Positions 35,015 to 44,998 are shown, counted from the first letter of the stretch. The stretch is 64,000 nt of DNA from Achromobacter sp. UMC46 (GCF_014170335.1 NZ_LZZS01000005.1:372001-436000), one strand, 5' to 3'. Translations and numbers: made by a program. Notes: a model not told the origin generated them from the sequence alone.

Positions 35015-36769
35015 GTGATATTTCAAGATTCATTGGCGGCAGTGCGCCGAAAGGCTTTTCCTGGGCGATCGAATCCCATCCCGCCAAATTTCTCCACGGC
35101 TGGATTGCGCTGGAGATTGACGGTCGGCTTGCTATTGACGCTGCCCCCGTTCGCGGCCCCGGCCCAAATCCCCGACGCCGGCCGGGCGCTCAAAGAGCTT
35201 GAATCGACCCTCCCCGCATTTTCGCCTCCGGCTTCGCAACCCAGCCTGGACGTCACCGCCCCGTCATCCCGGCCCTTGGCCACCGGTCAATCGGAAGGCC
35301 CCGGCGTGCCCGTCAGCGGATTTCAGCTGCGCGGCAATCAGGTTTTCGATGATACGGAATTGCAGCAACTGCTGGCGGACCTGCCAGGCACCGAACAAAG
35401 CCTTGATGGCCTGCGCGCCGCCACCGACCGCATCACCAAGTTCTATCAAGACCATGGCTACCTGCTGGCCCGCGCCTATCTGCCCCCGCAAGACATCGTC
35501 GATGGCGTGGTTCAGATCGCCATCCAGGAAGGCGTCTACGACGGCGTCGCGCTGAACAACCAGACCCGCGTCAGCGACTCGGTCCTGATCCGCGCGCTTT
35601 CCCCTTTGCGCCAAGGCGACGCCGTGCACCTCGAGGCGCTGGACAACCGTCTGATGCTCGTCAATGACATCCCCGGCGTCCAGATCCAAGGCACGCTGCG
35701 GCCCGGCAAGGCCCCCGGCTCCACCGAACTGTTCATCGATGCCGAGCCCGGCCCATTGAGGGCGGGCAGTCTGGACGTCGACAACTTCGGCGGCTACTAC
35801 ACCGGTGAATTCCGCCTGGCCGGCACTCTGGACGTGAATAGCCCGTTGCGCCTGGGCGATCAGTTGAACCTGCGGCTGCTGAGCAGCGACAAGAAGCAGC
35901 GCTACTACCGCGCGGCTTACCAGGTGCCGGTCGGATCCAGCTTGACGCGACTCGGCGCCAGCGTCTCCAACATGCGCTATCAGCTAGGCCGGGACTTCGA
36001 CCTCTTGGAAGCGCACGGCAAGGCCTCGATCGTCAGCCTGTTCGTGCAGCGGCCGCTCTTGCGCAGCCGCAACCTCACGCTGCAGGCCCAGCTGCAGTAT
36101 GACGACAAAAGCATGCGCGACGCCATGGATTTGTTTGAAGTCGTCAACCGCAAGCATGTCGGCCTGTGGACGGCGTCCCTGAACGGCAGCCGCGACGATG
36201 GCCTTTGGGGCGGCGGCCGTAGCGCGATGTACCTGTCCTACGGCATCGGTTCGCTGCAGCTGCGCGACGCCAACAGCCGCCAAGGCGACCGCCTGTACAG
36301 CCGCGCGGCCGGCCGGTTCGGCAAGGCCAACATCACCCTGCTGCGGCTGCAGAACCTGCCGGGCCCTTTCATGTTGTCCGCGCAATTCAGCGCGCAACTG
36401 GCATCCAAAAACCTGGACAGCTCCGAGAAGTTCAGCCTGGGCGGCCCCTTCGGCGTGCGCGCCTTTCCCAACGGCGCCGCCAGCGGCGACGAAGGCTGGC
36501 AAGGCAGTCTGGACCTGCGCTACCTGCCCTTTCCCGGCTTGCAGCTTGCCGCCTTCGTCGACAAGGGCGCCGTGCGGCTCAACAAGCGCCCGTGGGCCAG
36601 CGGCCGCAACAGCCAGCATCTGTCGGCCACAGGTGTGAGCCTGATCCAGACCGGCCGCCAGCACCAGATCACGCTGACCGCAGCATGGCCGCTGGAGCAG
36701 AACAACTATCGACAAGAAGGCCCCAAACGCGAACCGCGCTTGTGGTTCCAGGCCACCCGTCTTTTTTGA
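35015..36769 (+). CDS. TpsB (ShlB/FhaC-like) outer-membrane two-partner secretion transporter
   Basis: A protein of up to 584 residues. A signal-like hydrophobic stretch (WRLTVGLLLTLPPFAAPAQ) ends near residue 50. A POTRA_2 domain follows (SGFQLRGNQVFDDTELQQLL), then a ShlB-type 16-strand barrel with the conserved loop-6 region GGPFGVRAFPNG and a C-terminal Phe (FQATRLF). It secretes the TpsA protein encoded 71 bp downstream. There is no ATG before the signal peptide; I give GTG 35015, with GTG 35042 or a TTG nearer the hydrophobic core as alternatives, so the N-terminus is uncertain. Confidence 0.88.
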   Translation: MIFQDSLAAVRRKAFPGRSNPIPPNFSTAGLRWRLTVGLLLTLPPFAAPAQIPDAGRALKELESTLPAFSPPASQPSLDVTAPSSRPLATGQSEGPGVPVSGFQLRGNQVFDDTELQQLLADLPGTEQSLDGLRAATDRITKFYQDHGYLLARAYLPPQDIVDGVVQIAIQEGVYDGVALNNQTRVSDSVLIRALSPLRQGDAVHLEALDNRLMLVNDIPGVQIQGTLRPGKAPGSTELFIDAEPGPLRAGSLDVDNFGGYYTGEFRLAGTLDVNSPLRLGDQLNLRLLSSDKKQRYYRAAYQVPVGSSLTRLGASVSNMRYQLGRDFDLLEAHGKASIVSLFVQRPLLRSRNLTLQAQLQYDDKSMRDAMDLFEVVNRKHVGLWTASLNGSRDDGLWGGGRSAMYLSYGIGSLQLRDANSRQGDRLYSRAAGRFGKANITLLRLQNLPGPFMLSAQFSAQLASKNLDSSEKFSLGGPFGVRAFPNGAASGDEGWQGSLDLRYLPFPGLQLAAFVDKGAVRLNKRPWASGRNSQHLSATGVSLIQTGRQHQITLTAAWPLEQNNYRQEGPKREPRLWFQATRLF

Positions 36770-36840
36770 TCCCGACGCGTCACGCGTTTTTTCAACCCTG
36801 CACGGACATTTCCCCGTGCGTCACTTGCAAGAAGGAAGAC

Positions 36841-39800
36841 ATGAACAAGTCCTATACCGTGGTATGGAATGAATCCAAGGGATGCTGGAGCGTCGCTGGC
36901 GAATCCGCCAAGCAACGTGGCAAGTCCAGCTGCTCCGGCGTACGTGCCGGCGTCATGGCGGCAGTCGTGCTCGGCCTGACGGCGATGATGCCTGCGGCGC
37001 ATGCGTTGCCCGCTGGCGGCGTGGTGACCCATGGCACGGCCAACATCCAGACCATCGGCCAGGATATGGTCGTCGGCCAGACCACGCCCAAGGCCGTCAT
37101 TAACTGGAACAGCTTCGGCGTCGACTACGGAGAACGCCTCACCTTCAACCAGCGGGCCAGCGATATGGTCCTGAACTACGTGCCTGCCAGCGACCGTTCC
37201 CTCATCAACGGCAGTCTCAATGCGGGCGGCAAGGTATTTATCGTCAATCCCCAGGGCATCGTCTTCAACTCGGGCGCTCAGGTGAACGTGGGCGGGCTGG
37301 TGGCCTCGACACGATCGGTCAACCCCGATCTTTTCTACAACAACACCAACGGCGAATTCGTTTTCGAAGGCGGCGGGACTAACTTCGTCGAGAACAACGG
37401 CGCGCGGATCACCGCCCAGGGCGGTGACGTGGTGTTTCTGGGCGCGCGCGCTCTCAACAGCGGCATGATCCGCGCCAATGGCGGCACGGTCGCCCTGGGC
37501 GCGGGAGACCGCTTCACCGTCAGCATGGGAAGCGGCCTGCTCAAGCTGGAAGTCAATGCCGCGTCCACCCATGCCCTGGCGCAGAATGCGGGGATGATCC
37601 AGGCCAGCGACGGGCAAGTGTTGCTAAAGGCCAGGCACGCAAATGCCTCGCCCTTGACGACGGTCGTCAACAATACCGGCATCATCGAAGCCAACATGCT
37701 GAACAACACCTCTGGCAAAATCGTGCTGGACGGGGGCGCTCGAGGCGTCGTGGACGTGGCCGGCCGGCTTACCGCGAATGCGTTCACCGGCCCTGGCAAC
37801 GGCGGCGCCATCGAAGCCTCCGGTCAGCGTGTTCGTGTCCGCCTGGGCACCACCTTCGATACCCGAGCCATCAATGGCTATACCGGCAACGTCAAGATCA
37901 CCGCTAGCGAAGTCAAGGTCGAAAAAGACACCCCCGCCATCGTCGACGCGACGATTCACGCCAACACGCTGAACCGCAACCTGGCCGATAACAACATCGA
38001 ACTGGCCAGCACTGCCGGCGACGTGGAGGTCAACGCGCCCGTCAACTGGAGCAGCGGCAACAGCCTGACGCTGAACGCGCAACACGGCGCCTCGGGCAAG
38101 ACGGTTCTGAACAGCACCGTGGCAACGAACGGCACGGGAAGCGCGCTGCTCCTCAAGGCGGACGATCGCATCCAGATCAACGACCAGATCCAGTTAAGCG
38201 GCAGTGGCAACCGCCTTGCGTTGAACACCACCACTGCCGCTAACGGCACCGGTCCAAGCGCCTCAAACCCGGCATCCGCCAATTATTTCTTGGGCGGATC
38301 CCAGGCCAACATCACCTTGAACGGGGACGGCACCGCTTTCCTGTCGAACGACATTCCTCACAACATCATCCAGAATCAGCAAGATCTGCAAGCCGTCAAC
38401 CGCAACCTTAACGGTCGCTACGTGTTGGGCGTGGATTTGCACGGCACGGACATGTTCCAGTCGATCGGTGGCGCCTACGGCACCTTCAACGGTTCCTTCG
38501 ACGGCCTGGGCCACACGCTGACCGGCTTCAATGTGGTCAATGGTGGCGGCAACGTCGGATTATTTTCGTCCTCGGCCGGCATTATCCGCAATCTGGCCCT
38601 GACCTCCATGGCCGTCAGTTCATCCAACGCCGGCGCCATGCCCCTGTCCGTGGGTACCCTGGCTGGCCGCAACGCCGGCCTGATCGACAACGTGCGCGTC
38701 TCCGCCACCACCGTCTATGGCGACAATTATCGTTTCAACGTCACGGGCGGCCTGGTCGGCACCAACGACGGCGGCACCATCAGTAATTCGACGTTCGCGG
38801 GGGAGGTCTATAGTGGTTCGGCAACCCACACCCTGGGCGGATTGGTCGGCATCAACCAGGCAAGCTTGTCCTCCCTGGCCACCATCCTCGACAGCCATAC
38901 GTCCGGCACGGTCAGCGGAAACCTGCTGCTTAACGACCGGGGCGGAATGGGAGGGCTGGCTGGCGCCAACAACGGCGGCGTCATCCAAAATTCGGGCAGT
39001 ACATCGTCGGTCGTTTCCTACAGCGCCAAGCGCAATATCGGCGGGCTGGTGGGGCTGAACCACAACAGCGGTAAGCTCGACAACGTCAACAGTTCGGGAA
39101 TGGTGTCCGCGTCGAACGCCAACAATGCAGGTGGCTTGGTCGGCATCAACAGCGGCGTTATCACCCAAGGCCATAGCAGCAGCCAAGTCGTGGGCACTAC
39201 AGACAGCACCATCGGCGGATTGATTGGCCTGAATACCGGTGGCACCGTTTCAGACTCCACAGCCTCCGGCAAGGTCGACAACTACAACGGCGCAAACACA
39301 GGCGGGTTGGTCGGCGCCAACCACAACGGCACTTTGCGCAATGTTCAGGCCAGTGGCGACGGCGTCGAAGATAACCAGAATGCCCGCAACATCGGCGGTC
39401 TGGTCGGCTACAACGGCGAGGGTGGCTTAATCCAGAACGGCGTGGCCAGCAGCGCCACGGTCAACGCCTTTTACCCCAACTCGGGCACCCGCATCGGGGG
39501 CCTTGTAGGGGCCAACGCCGGCACCATTGAATACGGTGTCTCAAGCGTCGCCGATGTCCGCGCGGGTGAGTACGCCACGATAGGCGGTCTGGTAGGAGAG
39601 AACCGCGGACACATTTCGGGCTCAAGCTCGTCCAGCGCCGTGCAAGCCGGCAGTTACAGCGTGGCAGGTGGATTGGCGGGGCAAAACTCGGGAACGATAA
39701 CGGCCGGGTACGCCAGCGGTATCGTGGCGGGCGACTCTTACGCCACAGTCGGGGGCCTGGTGGGCCACAATCTGCTGCGAGGCATAATCGACTACTCTTC

Positions 39801-40071
39801 CGCCACCGGCCGCGTCACAGGCGCGCAATCGGGCTGGTCTTCTTATTGGGGGTATGGCATGACGATGGGCGGGCTGGTCGGCTTGAACGAAGGCCAAGTC
39901 ACCTATTCCCAAACATCCACCCAGGTAGACTTCGCCCCCGGCCAAAGCCAAACCTTCGGGGCGCTTGTGGGGGTCAACGCTGGCGCGATGCTGGGCAACA
40001 CCGTGTCTGCCTCTGCAAGTCAGGTACCGCTGGCGGGCGCCAACTACGGCATGATCGATATGTCTTGGTGA
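36841..40071 (+). CDS. TpsA-type filamentous adhesin with GLUG repeats
   Basis: A 1076-residue secreted exoprotein. It has an extended signal peptide region (MNKSYTVVWNESKGCWSVAG) and a hydrophobic segment ending AAHALPAGG; then the TPS secretion domain (MVLNYVPASDRSLINGSLNA, NPQGIVFNSGAQVNVGGL). A beta-helical stretch leads to 14 glycine-rich GLUG-type repeats from about residue 635 onwards. It should be exported by Sec, then by the upstream TpsB, and act as an adhesin. It is much shorter than filamentous haemagglutinin and has no toxin domain, CdiA-like VENN motif or C-terminal Cys pair for anchoring. Start ATG 36841 has AAGGAAG before it. A terminator follows at 40118. Confidence 0.9.
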   Translation: MNKSYTVVWNESKGCWSVAGESAKQRGKSSCSGVRAGVMAAVVLGLTAMMPAAHALPAGGVVTHGTANIQTIGQDMVVGQTTPKAVINWNSFGVDYGERLTFNQRASDMVLNYVPASDRSLINGSLNAGGKVFIVNPQGIVFNSGAQVNVGGLVASTRSVNPDLFYNNTNGEFVFEGGGTNFVENNGARITAQGGDVVFLGARALNSGMIRANGGTVALGAGDRFTVSMGSGLLKLEVNAASTHALAQNAGMIQASDGQVLLKARHANASPLTTVVNNTGIIEANMLNNTSGKIVLDGGARGVVDVAGRLTANAFTGPGNGGAIEASGQRVRVRLGTTFDTRAINGYTGNVKITASEVKVEKDTPAIVDATIHANTLNRNLADNNIELASTAGDVEVNAPVNWSSGNSLTLNAQHGASGKTVLNSTVATNGTGSALLLKADDRIQINDQIQLSGSGNRLALNTTTAANGTGPSASNPASANYFLGGSQANITLNGDGTAFLSNDIPHNIIQNQQDLQAVNRNLNGRYVLGVDLHGTDMFQSIGGAYGTFNGSFDGLGHTLTGFNVVNGGGNVGLFSSSAGIIRNLALTSMAVSSSNAGAMPLSVGTLAGRNAGLIDNVRVSATTVYGDNYRFNVTGGLVGTNDGGTISNSTFAGEVYSGSATHTLGGLVGINQASLSSLATILDSHTSGTVSGNLLLNDRGGMGGLAGANNGGVIQNSGSTSSVVSYSAKRNIGGLVGLNHNSGKLDNVNSSGMVSASNANNAGGLVGINSGVITQGHSSSQVVGTTDSTIGGLIGLNTGGTVSDSTASGKVDNYNGANTGGLVGANHNGTLRNVQASGDGVEDNQNARNIGGLVGYNGEGGLIQNGVASSATVNAFYPNSGTRIGGLVGANAGTIEYGVSSVADVRAGEYATIGGLVGENRGHISGSSSSSAVQAGSYSVAGGLAGQNSGTITAGYASGIVAGDSYATVGGLVGHNLLRGIIDYSSATGRVTGAQSGWSSYWGYGMTMGGLVGLNEGQVTYSQTSTQVDFAPGQSQTFGALVGVNAGAMLGNTVSASASQVPLAGANYGMIDMSW
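38745..39990 (+). repeat. GLUG repeat array within tpsA
   Basis: Fourteen protein repeats with the core GG(L)(V/A/I)G.N, spaced about 25-40 residues apart: for example GGLVGTNDGG, GGLAGANNGG, GGLIGLNTGG, GGLVGENRGH and finally GALVGVNAGA. The corresponding DNA is similar but not identical from copy to copy, so this is an old protein-level repeat rather than a recent tandem expansion. GLUG repeats occur in surface adhesins and peptidases and probably form a beta-helix. Confidence 0.85.
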
Positions 40072-40117
40072 TAAAGGCGGGTTGACCGGCCGGCGCGGTT
40101 GCGCCGGCATGAACGCT

Positions 40118-40154
40118 TTGGCCGCCGCGACAACGCGGCGGCCAAGTTTCCCTT
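40118..40154 (+). terminator. Rho-independent terminator after tpsA
   Basis: A perfect 12-bp stem, ttggccgccgcg (40118-40129) with its complement 40134-40145, around acaa, followed by gtttccctt. It lies 46 bp past the tpsA stop and between two convergent genes, so it may also stop leftward fimbrial transcripts. Confidence 0.75.
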
Positions 40155-40181
40155 ACCGCTCAGCCGATATGCGTTCAGTCT

Positions 40182-41435
40182 TCAATCATAGAAAATCTTG
40201 AAATTGACTTGGCTAATGGCGGCGCCGGGCTGGACACCGCGCACGCCGGACTGATCTACCCGCTTGTAACGGGCTTCCAAGGCGATCTCAGCCATGGCAT
40301 TGGCAGCAACGCCCGAGGCAGGAATGTTGTCAAAATCGTACTTGGTGCCAACGGCGCCAGGGCCATCACCAATACTTAACGCAGAAGATTGCCCGGCCCG
40401 GGTAAGGATAATGCCAAGATTCTTTGCGACCCCCACGTGACCCGCGTCTTTGAGCTGTAGGACGCTGCCCGAGGCGCCCGGCACCAAGCCGTACTGTGCA
40501 TTGAACGCAATCCTGGGTTTGGCCCCGGCCGCGCAACTATTTACCGACACACTGAAGGGAACCTGCCGGCCAACATCGCCATCGTTCGGAAAATCGCTGA
40601 CGCGGTGGGTGTTCATCGGCAGCGTGAACCCCGCGCCTGTGAATTTGGCGTCCACTGTACACGTGGCCTCGATAACCGGTCCCCCGCCCTCCAGCGTCAA
40701 CATATCCGAGACGTCGTATTCCAGGCGCTGGTAGCACTGGACGCCCCCTCCCGGCGGCACGGGTCCATCGTCAAGGGGAGCAACCAAATGTGCACCCACG
40801 TCCGGTGCCGATGCCTCGGGCCGCTGCAGCGTCACGGCTTCAAACACTGTGCTGCTCCACCCGGGATCCAGACCCGTCACAGTGTGTATGCCTGGCGCCA
40901 CATCCCCTATCACCACCAGCTCTATCTCGATCGAAGTGCCATATTGCTCTTTGCGGCTCACTACTTCCAACGGCGGGAGCGAGGACCTGATCCTGGCGGT
41001 ATACAGCGTCAAAAAATCATCCATTCGCTCCGCCTTGACCACGGCGGAGCCTTTCTTGACGCGAATGCCCAACCCTTTCACGTTGGTCGGAATAAGGGAA
41101 CCCGCATACGGAGGCCCTCCCGCCCACCTTCCACCGATGAGCATTTTGGGCTTGGCCCCCGTGACGTCTTGACGCACGAAAGTCCCCTCGGAGCTCAGGC
41201 TCAACGTGCGCGTGGCGATAACGTTGTCAACGGTAGACGTATCCAGGCCCGTCTTGACCCACGGGGTCGCCCCCCCGACCGGGCTGGCGGAAAATTGGAA
41301 TAGCGAGCAAGAGCGTAGGTAGTAATCGCGGGGTTGAGCCTGCGCCGCCCCTACCGAAGCCGCAATAAGCACGACGCCCAAGCCCAGTTGCCGGCCGTGC
41401 CGTCCAAGGCGAGGAAGAATTGAGACTGTTTTCAT
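40182..41435 (-). CDS. Fimbrial tip adhesin
   Basis: A 417-residue exported protein, the last gene of the chaperone-usher operon. It begins with a signal peptide (LGLGVVLIAASVGAAQAQ). A unique N-terminal domain (~30-220) is followed by a pilin-like C-terminal domain with cysteines (CTVDAKFTGAGFTLPMN, VNSCAAGAKPRIAF) and the typical final beta strand ISQVNFKIFYD used for donor-strand exchange. This two-domain layout and position mark the receptor-binding tip subunit. The ligand is unknown. Confidence 0.8.
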   Translation of the reverse strand: MKTVSILPRLGRHGRQLGLGVVLIAASVGAAQAQPRDYYLRSCSLFQFSASPVGGATPWVKTGLDTSTVDNVIATRTLSLSSEGTFVRQDVTGAKPKMLIGGRWAGGPPYAGSLIPTNVKGLGIRVKKGSAVVKAERMDDFLTLYTARIRSSLPPLEVVSRKEQYGTSIEIELVVIGDVAPGIHTVTGLDPGWSSTVFEAVTLQRPEASAPDVGAHLVAPLDDGPVPPGGGVQCYQRLEYDVSDMLTLEGGGPVIEATCTVDAKFTGAGFTLPMNTHRVSDFPNDGDVGRQVPFSVSVNSCAAGAKPRIAFNAQYGLVPGASGSVLQLKDAGHVGVAKNLGIILTRAGQSSALSIGDGPGAVGTKYDFDNIPASGVAANAMAEIALEARYKRVDQSGVRGVQPGAAISQVNFKIFYD

Positions 41436-41498
41436 CGCTGATGTACTCCAAGAGGTGGCGTCCGCCCCTTCCCGCTGGGCCGGGACGCATAGAAATCG

Positions 41499-42266
41499 TT
41501 AGCGGCGGGATGCGGCGCGCAGCGTTGCCGTGCCGGGCACGACAAGGCCCAGGTCGTCGACGGCCTCAAATTCCAGCGTGTCGCCCGCCGGGGACGGCGC
41601 GGCCATGTCCAGGGGAAGGGAAAACTGTTCAACCGCTTTCGGCATGAGGGTCAGGCCCCTCAATTCGGTGGATCCCTGTCTGCCGCGAATGCGGACGGTC
41701 GCCAAGGACACGCTGTACGGAGTGGGGTTCTCGGCCTGCAGGTAGGGCGCGTCCTGCGCCGTCCCGTGGTGGTAAGTCCATCGCACCTGTCCTGGCGCAT
41801 CCTGGGGCGTGCCCGGCAGGCCTTTGGGGCGGTACAGCACCTTCATCACATAGCTCAACACCACCTGCAGCCTGTTCTCTGACTGGCCGGTGGATGGCGT
41901 ATGCCGAAGGTTGATCCGCAAGACCGTCTCCCGATCTTGCGGCAGCGCCTCGCCCGTATACCGCAACTGCAACGCTTTACGTTCGCCGGGGTCGATTCTG
42001 AACAGCGTAGGCATCAGCACGAATGGCACTTGCAGGCGGCTAAGGTCCGCTTCAGCGCCATCGTGGTCTAGCCAGGCCTGCACAAGAACGGGGGCTTCGC
42101 CGGTGTTGCTAAGAGGAACCAAGACGTGCTTTTCCCCCTCGCGGTAGACGAAGCGCGTGCCGCTGACGGCCAGGTCGGCCCATGCAGCCGCCATCGGCAG
42201 GCACAGAAGCAATAGCGGCCATCCTATCGACCATCGCTTGGGGAAGACGCGGTTGAATGTGCTCAT
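41499..42266 (-). CDS. Periplasmic fimbrial chaperone (second copy)
   Basis: A 255-residue PapD-like chaperone with a signal peptide (WPLLLLCLPMAAAWA) and the two-domain immunoglobulin-like pattern: GTRFVYREGEKHVLVPLSNT, PVLVQAWLDHDG, FVLMPTLFRIDPGERKALQL. It holds fimbrial subunits in the periplasm before handing them to the usher. The first of two chaperone genes flanks the usher on the other side; this copy lies beside the adhesin and may serve it specifically. ATG 42266 overlaps the usher stop by 4 nt. Confidence 0.87.
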   Translation of the reverse strand: MSTFNRVFPKRWSIGWPLLLLCLPMAAAWADLAVSGTRFVYREGEKHVLVPLSNTGEAPVLVQAWLDHDGAEADLSRLQVPFVLMPTLFRIDPGERKALQLRYTGEALPQDRETVLRINLRHTPSTGQSENRLQVVLSYVMKVLYRPKGLPGTPQDAPGQVRWTYHHGTAQDAPYLQAENPTPYSVSLATVRIRGRQGSTELRGLTLMPKAVEQFSLPLDMAAPSPAGDTLEFEAVDDLGLVVPGTATLRAASRR

Positions 42267-44944
42267 CGGCGCGCCAGCGGAGACATCGGCTGTGCTTGCA
42301 CGGGAACCGGGTGGCAGGTCTGTTGCAGCGTGTCGAAGCCGTCTTGTTTGACGCTTTTGGCGCGTTGCGGCAATTCGTACTCGATCTGGCATTGCTGCTC
42401 GGGCTTGCCGCCCCACTCCACACGAATGGAACCTTGGTCTTGCGCCGCCCGCATGACAATGCGGCTGCCTTGGCCCACCCCTCCGATGGACTCGCCACTG
42501 GCAACATCAAACACTTCCGCGCCAAACGGAAGCGTGCTGCCATCGGGCCGCGTGCTGTCGATCAGCACGGGCCGCGCACGCCGAGTGGGATAAGAAAGCA
42601 GCACAACCGCCCCCGCGCGCGGCGCCACGGTGCGGGAACTGTTCATCAATTCCACGTCATCTGACATGTCGCCCGGGTTCAGCTCGACGGTGTTGATCTG
42701 GTAGGGGGAAAGGCTTGAAATCAGGCCATACCCACGGCTGTCGATCTTGCTTTGCCCGAAACCGACTCGGGCGTCCTCGGCATCCGGCGCGTACAGCAGC
42801 CCCACGGTTTCGCCCATCATGGGCGCAAATGTCAGCCCGCCTTGGTGCGCCAGCACGCTTCCGTTGGCCCGCAAGGTGCCTTGGCGGTAGCCCGTTCCCT
42901 GGGAAACGCTGGCACCCACGCTGGCCATCGGCGCCCGGTAGTCCAGGCTGCCGTTGGCCGAATTGCTGCCGGCACGGGTGTCTCGGGAAGCGGACACGGA
43001 ATACGAAAGATCACCGGCTTGATCCAGGGTTCCTCCGACGCCCGTGGTCACGTTGGTGCCAGCCTGGTTGTCGCGACTGACGAACGTATTCATCACAGGC
43101 GCACGTGCGGAGCGGCCCAAAGGAAAAGAGATGTTGAACGCCAGCACCGTGTTCTTCTCACGGCCCGCCCTGTATACAGCGCTTCCAGGCCATATGCTTT
43201 GCGATCGCTGCACGCTGAACGAATAGGACACATCGCGCCACTGGTTGGAGTACCCCATGCTGTAGTTCACGGCACTGCCAGAGCGCTTCCAGTACTGTGT
43301 TGCGGTTCCGCTGGCGTATAGCGTTCCACCAGATGCCCCCAGGCGCTGGCTGATATTTAGGTCGAAACGATTGCGTGGACGGCCGAGGTCGCCATAGTGT
43401 CTGCCTCGACCCGCATCGCGCATGGCGATCGCCTCGTTGAAACCCACATAGCCGCTCGTGGAGTACCGGTAGGCCGCCAATGAAAAGTTGGTTCCGCTGT
43501 TTGGAAGATTCTTGCTGTAGGCAAAGCGATAGCTGGAACCGGAAATGCTGGATTGTTCCGGCAGGTTCGCGCTGGCCACGGTCACATCGCCGCCAAATGC
43601 GCCCAACGACGTATTGAGCGCCATCCCACCCATCGCCGCACCGTAGTAGTCGCTGGCCGCCAGGCCGCCGTAGCCGGTCACCATATTGGTAAGGCCTCGC
43701 CGGATGACGCCTTCGAATATGTTTTGACCGCTGCTGCGGTTGACCGACGACATCGCGCGACCGACCGAGACCGAATAGCGCGTTGTACCCGGGCGCAAGA
43801 GCTCCACGCCCGTGGCGAAGGGCACGATGAATCGGCGCTCCTCGCCATTGGCTTCGACGACCTTGACCTCGAGATCCCCGCCGAAACCTGCGGCCTGTAG
43901 AGAATCGATGGCAAACGGCCCCGGCGGCACCGTGACCTCGTAGATGAGGAATCCGCGCTGATACACCGATACCGACGCATTGGTGGACGCCGTGCCGCGT
44001 ATCACCGGCGCGTAGTTGCGAAGGCTTCGTGGAAGCATGCGCTCGTCACTACTGATATTCACGCCGCGAAACGATACCGCGTCGAAATAATCGCCATTGG
44101 TGGAGGTTTCGCCGATACGCAGCTGCGAACGCCATGCCGGGATGTCGGTACTAAGATTGGTCTGCCCGCGCTGATAGTCCGCGCCAGCGCCCCTGGAGCC
44201 CCACGTCAACGACCCCATGTGACGCAAGCGCCAAGCGCCCACGTTCAGCCCTGCATTCAAGCCTGCATAGGCCCGCGTGTAGCGATTCCCGCGGTTTTCC
44301 ACGGTGTTGGCATTAGCGTTGTAGTTCAGCCTGCCCGACGTGATGCCGCTGTCCCAATAGCTTGGATCCACGTAGTTGTCGGCCAATTCGGTACGCAGAT
44401 AGTAGGTCGGCACGGTCAGATACAGCCGCTGCTCACCCAAATCGGTCTTGACCAAAACGCCGGGCACGAATTGGTCCAGGGCCTCGCAAACCGGGCTGTC
44501 GCCCAGCGGCACCCGGCCTTGCTCCGCGGCATTGCGGGCGCTGCGCTGAACATCCAGGCCTGCGCGCTCCAGAAAGCCCACGTCGTAGCAGGGCTGCCCG
44601 CCAAGCGCCTGTGAACCGCGGTACTCGATATCCTGCGTACCGCGCCACTTGCCGTTGACGTAGAGTTCCAGCCGGTACTGCCCCGGCGCAACAACGCCAC
44701 TGCGCTCAAAGCGGGAAAGGTCGATGGTGTCTCCCCCGACCCCAGGCATAAGAACCTGGGGATCGAACTGGACGTGCCGCGTGGGTTCCACGGCTTGGGC
44801 TCCGGAACTGCAAGCCAGCGCCAACGCTACGAACAACCGCCTGGGCTTTAGCCGCGATTCTGCATTACCGCAACAGTGCTCGTCCCTACTCCGGCCAATC
44901 ACAAGACGTGTCTTTCCCCGCAGTGAAGCGTACATGCCAACCAT
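42263..44944 (-). CDS. Outer-membrane fimbrial usher (FimD/PapC family)
   Basis: An 893-residue usher. After a signal region (FVALALACSSGAQAVEPTR) come the N-terminal chaperone-binding domain (LSRFERSGVVAPGQYRLELY), a 24-strand pore with plug (YQRGFLIYEVTVPPGPFAID is the family signature), and C-terminal domains. A Cys pair is visible near QPCYDVGFLERAG and SPVCEAL. It assembles and secretes the fimbria. Its start is M1 at 44944 or M4 at 44935; the leader before the hydrophobic core is longer than usual. It sits between the two chaperone genes. Confidence 0.9.
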   Translation of the reverse strand: MVGMYASLRGKTRLVIGRSRDEHCCGNAESRLKPRRLFVALALACSSGAQAVEPTRHVQFDPQVLMPGVGGDTIDLSRFERSGVVAPGQYRLELYVNGKWRGTQDIEYRGSQALGGQPCYDVGFLERAGLDVQRSARNAAEQGRVPLGDSPVCEALDQFVPGVLVKTDLGEQRLYLTVPTYYLRTELADNYVDPSYWDSGITSGRLNYNANANTVENRGNRYTRAYAGLNAGLNVGAWRLRHMGSLTWGSRGAGADYQRGQTNLSTDIPAWRSQLRIGETSTNGDYFDAVSFRGVNISSDERMLPRSLRNYAPVIRGTASTNASVSVYQRGFLIYEVTVPPGPFAIDSLQAAGFGGDLEVKVVEANGEERRFIVPFATGVELLRPGTTRYSVSVGRAMSSVNRSSGQNIFEGVIRRGLTNMVTGYGGLAASDYYGAAMGGMALNTSLGAFGGDVTVASANLPEQSSISGSSYRFAYSKNLPNSGTNFSLAAYRYSTSGYVGFNEAIAMRDAGRGRHYGDLGRPRNRFDLNISQRLGASGGTLYASGTATQYWKRSGSAVNYSMGYSNQWRDVSYSFSVQRSQSIWPGSAVYRAGREKNTVLAFNISFPLGRSARAPVMNTFVSRDNQAGTNVTTGVGGTLDQAGDLSYSVSASRDTRAGSNSANGSLDYRAPMASVGASVSQGTGYRQGTLRANGSVLAHQGGLTFAPMMGETVGLLYAPDAEDARVGFGQSKIDSRGYGLISSLSPYQINTVELNPGDMSDDVELMNSSRTVAPRAGAVVLLSYPTRRARPVLIDSTRPDGSTLPFGAEVFDVASGESIGGVGQGSRIVMRAAQDQGSIRVEWGGKPEQQCQIEYELPQRAKSVKQDGFDTLQQTCHPVPVQAQPMSPLARR

Positions 44945-44998
44945 CCAGATACAAATGCTTTAGTGGTCTGGCCGCTGAAGCGTCGCGACCAGATGGGT

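Noticed and set aside
34849-35202. 117-codon frame in the AT-rich gap overlapping tpsB
   Set aside because: Overlaps the TpsB signal region in another frame, has no recognisable family and no ribosome site.
38745-39990. CRISPR-like or satellite repeat array
   Set aside because: The repetition is at protein level inside an open frame, with variable DNA and no equal spacers.
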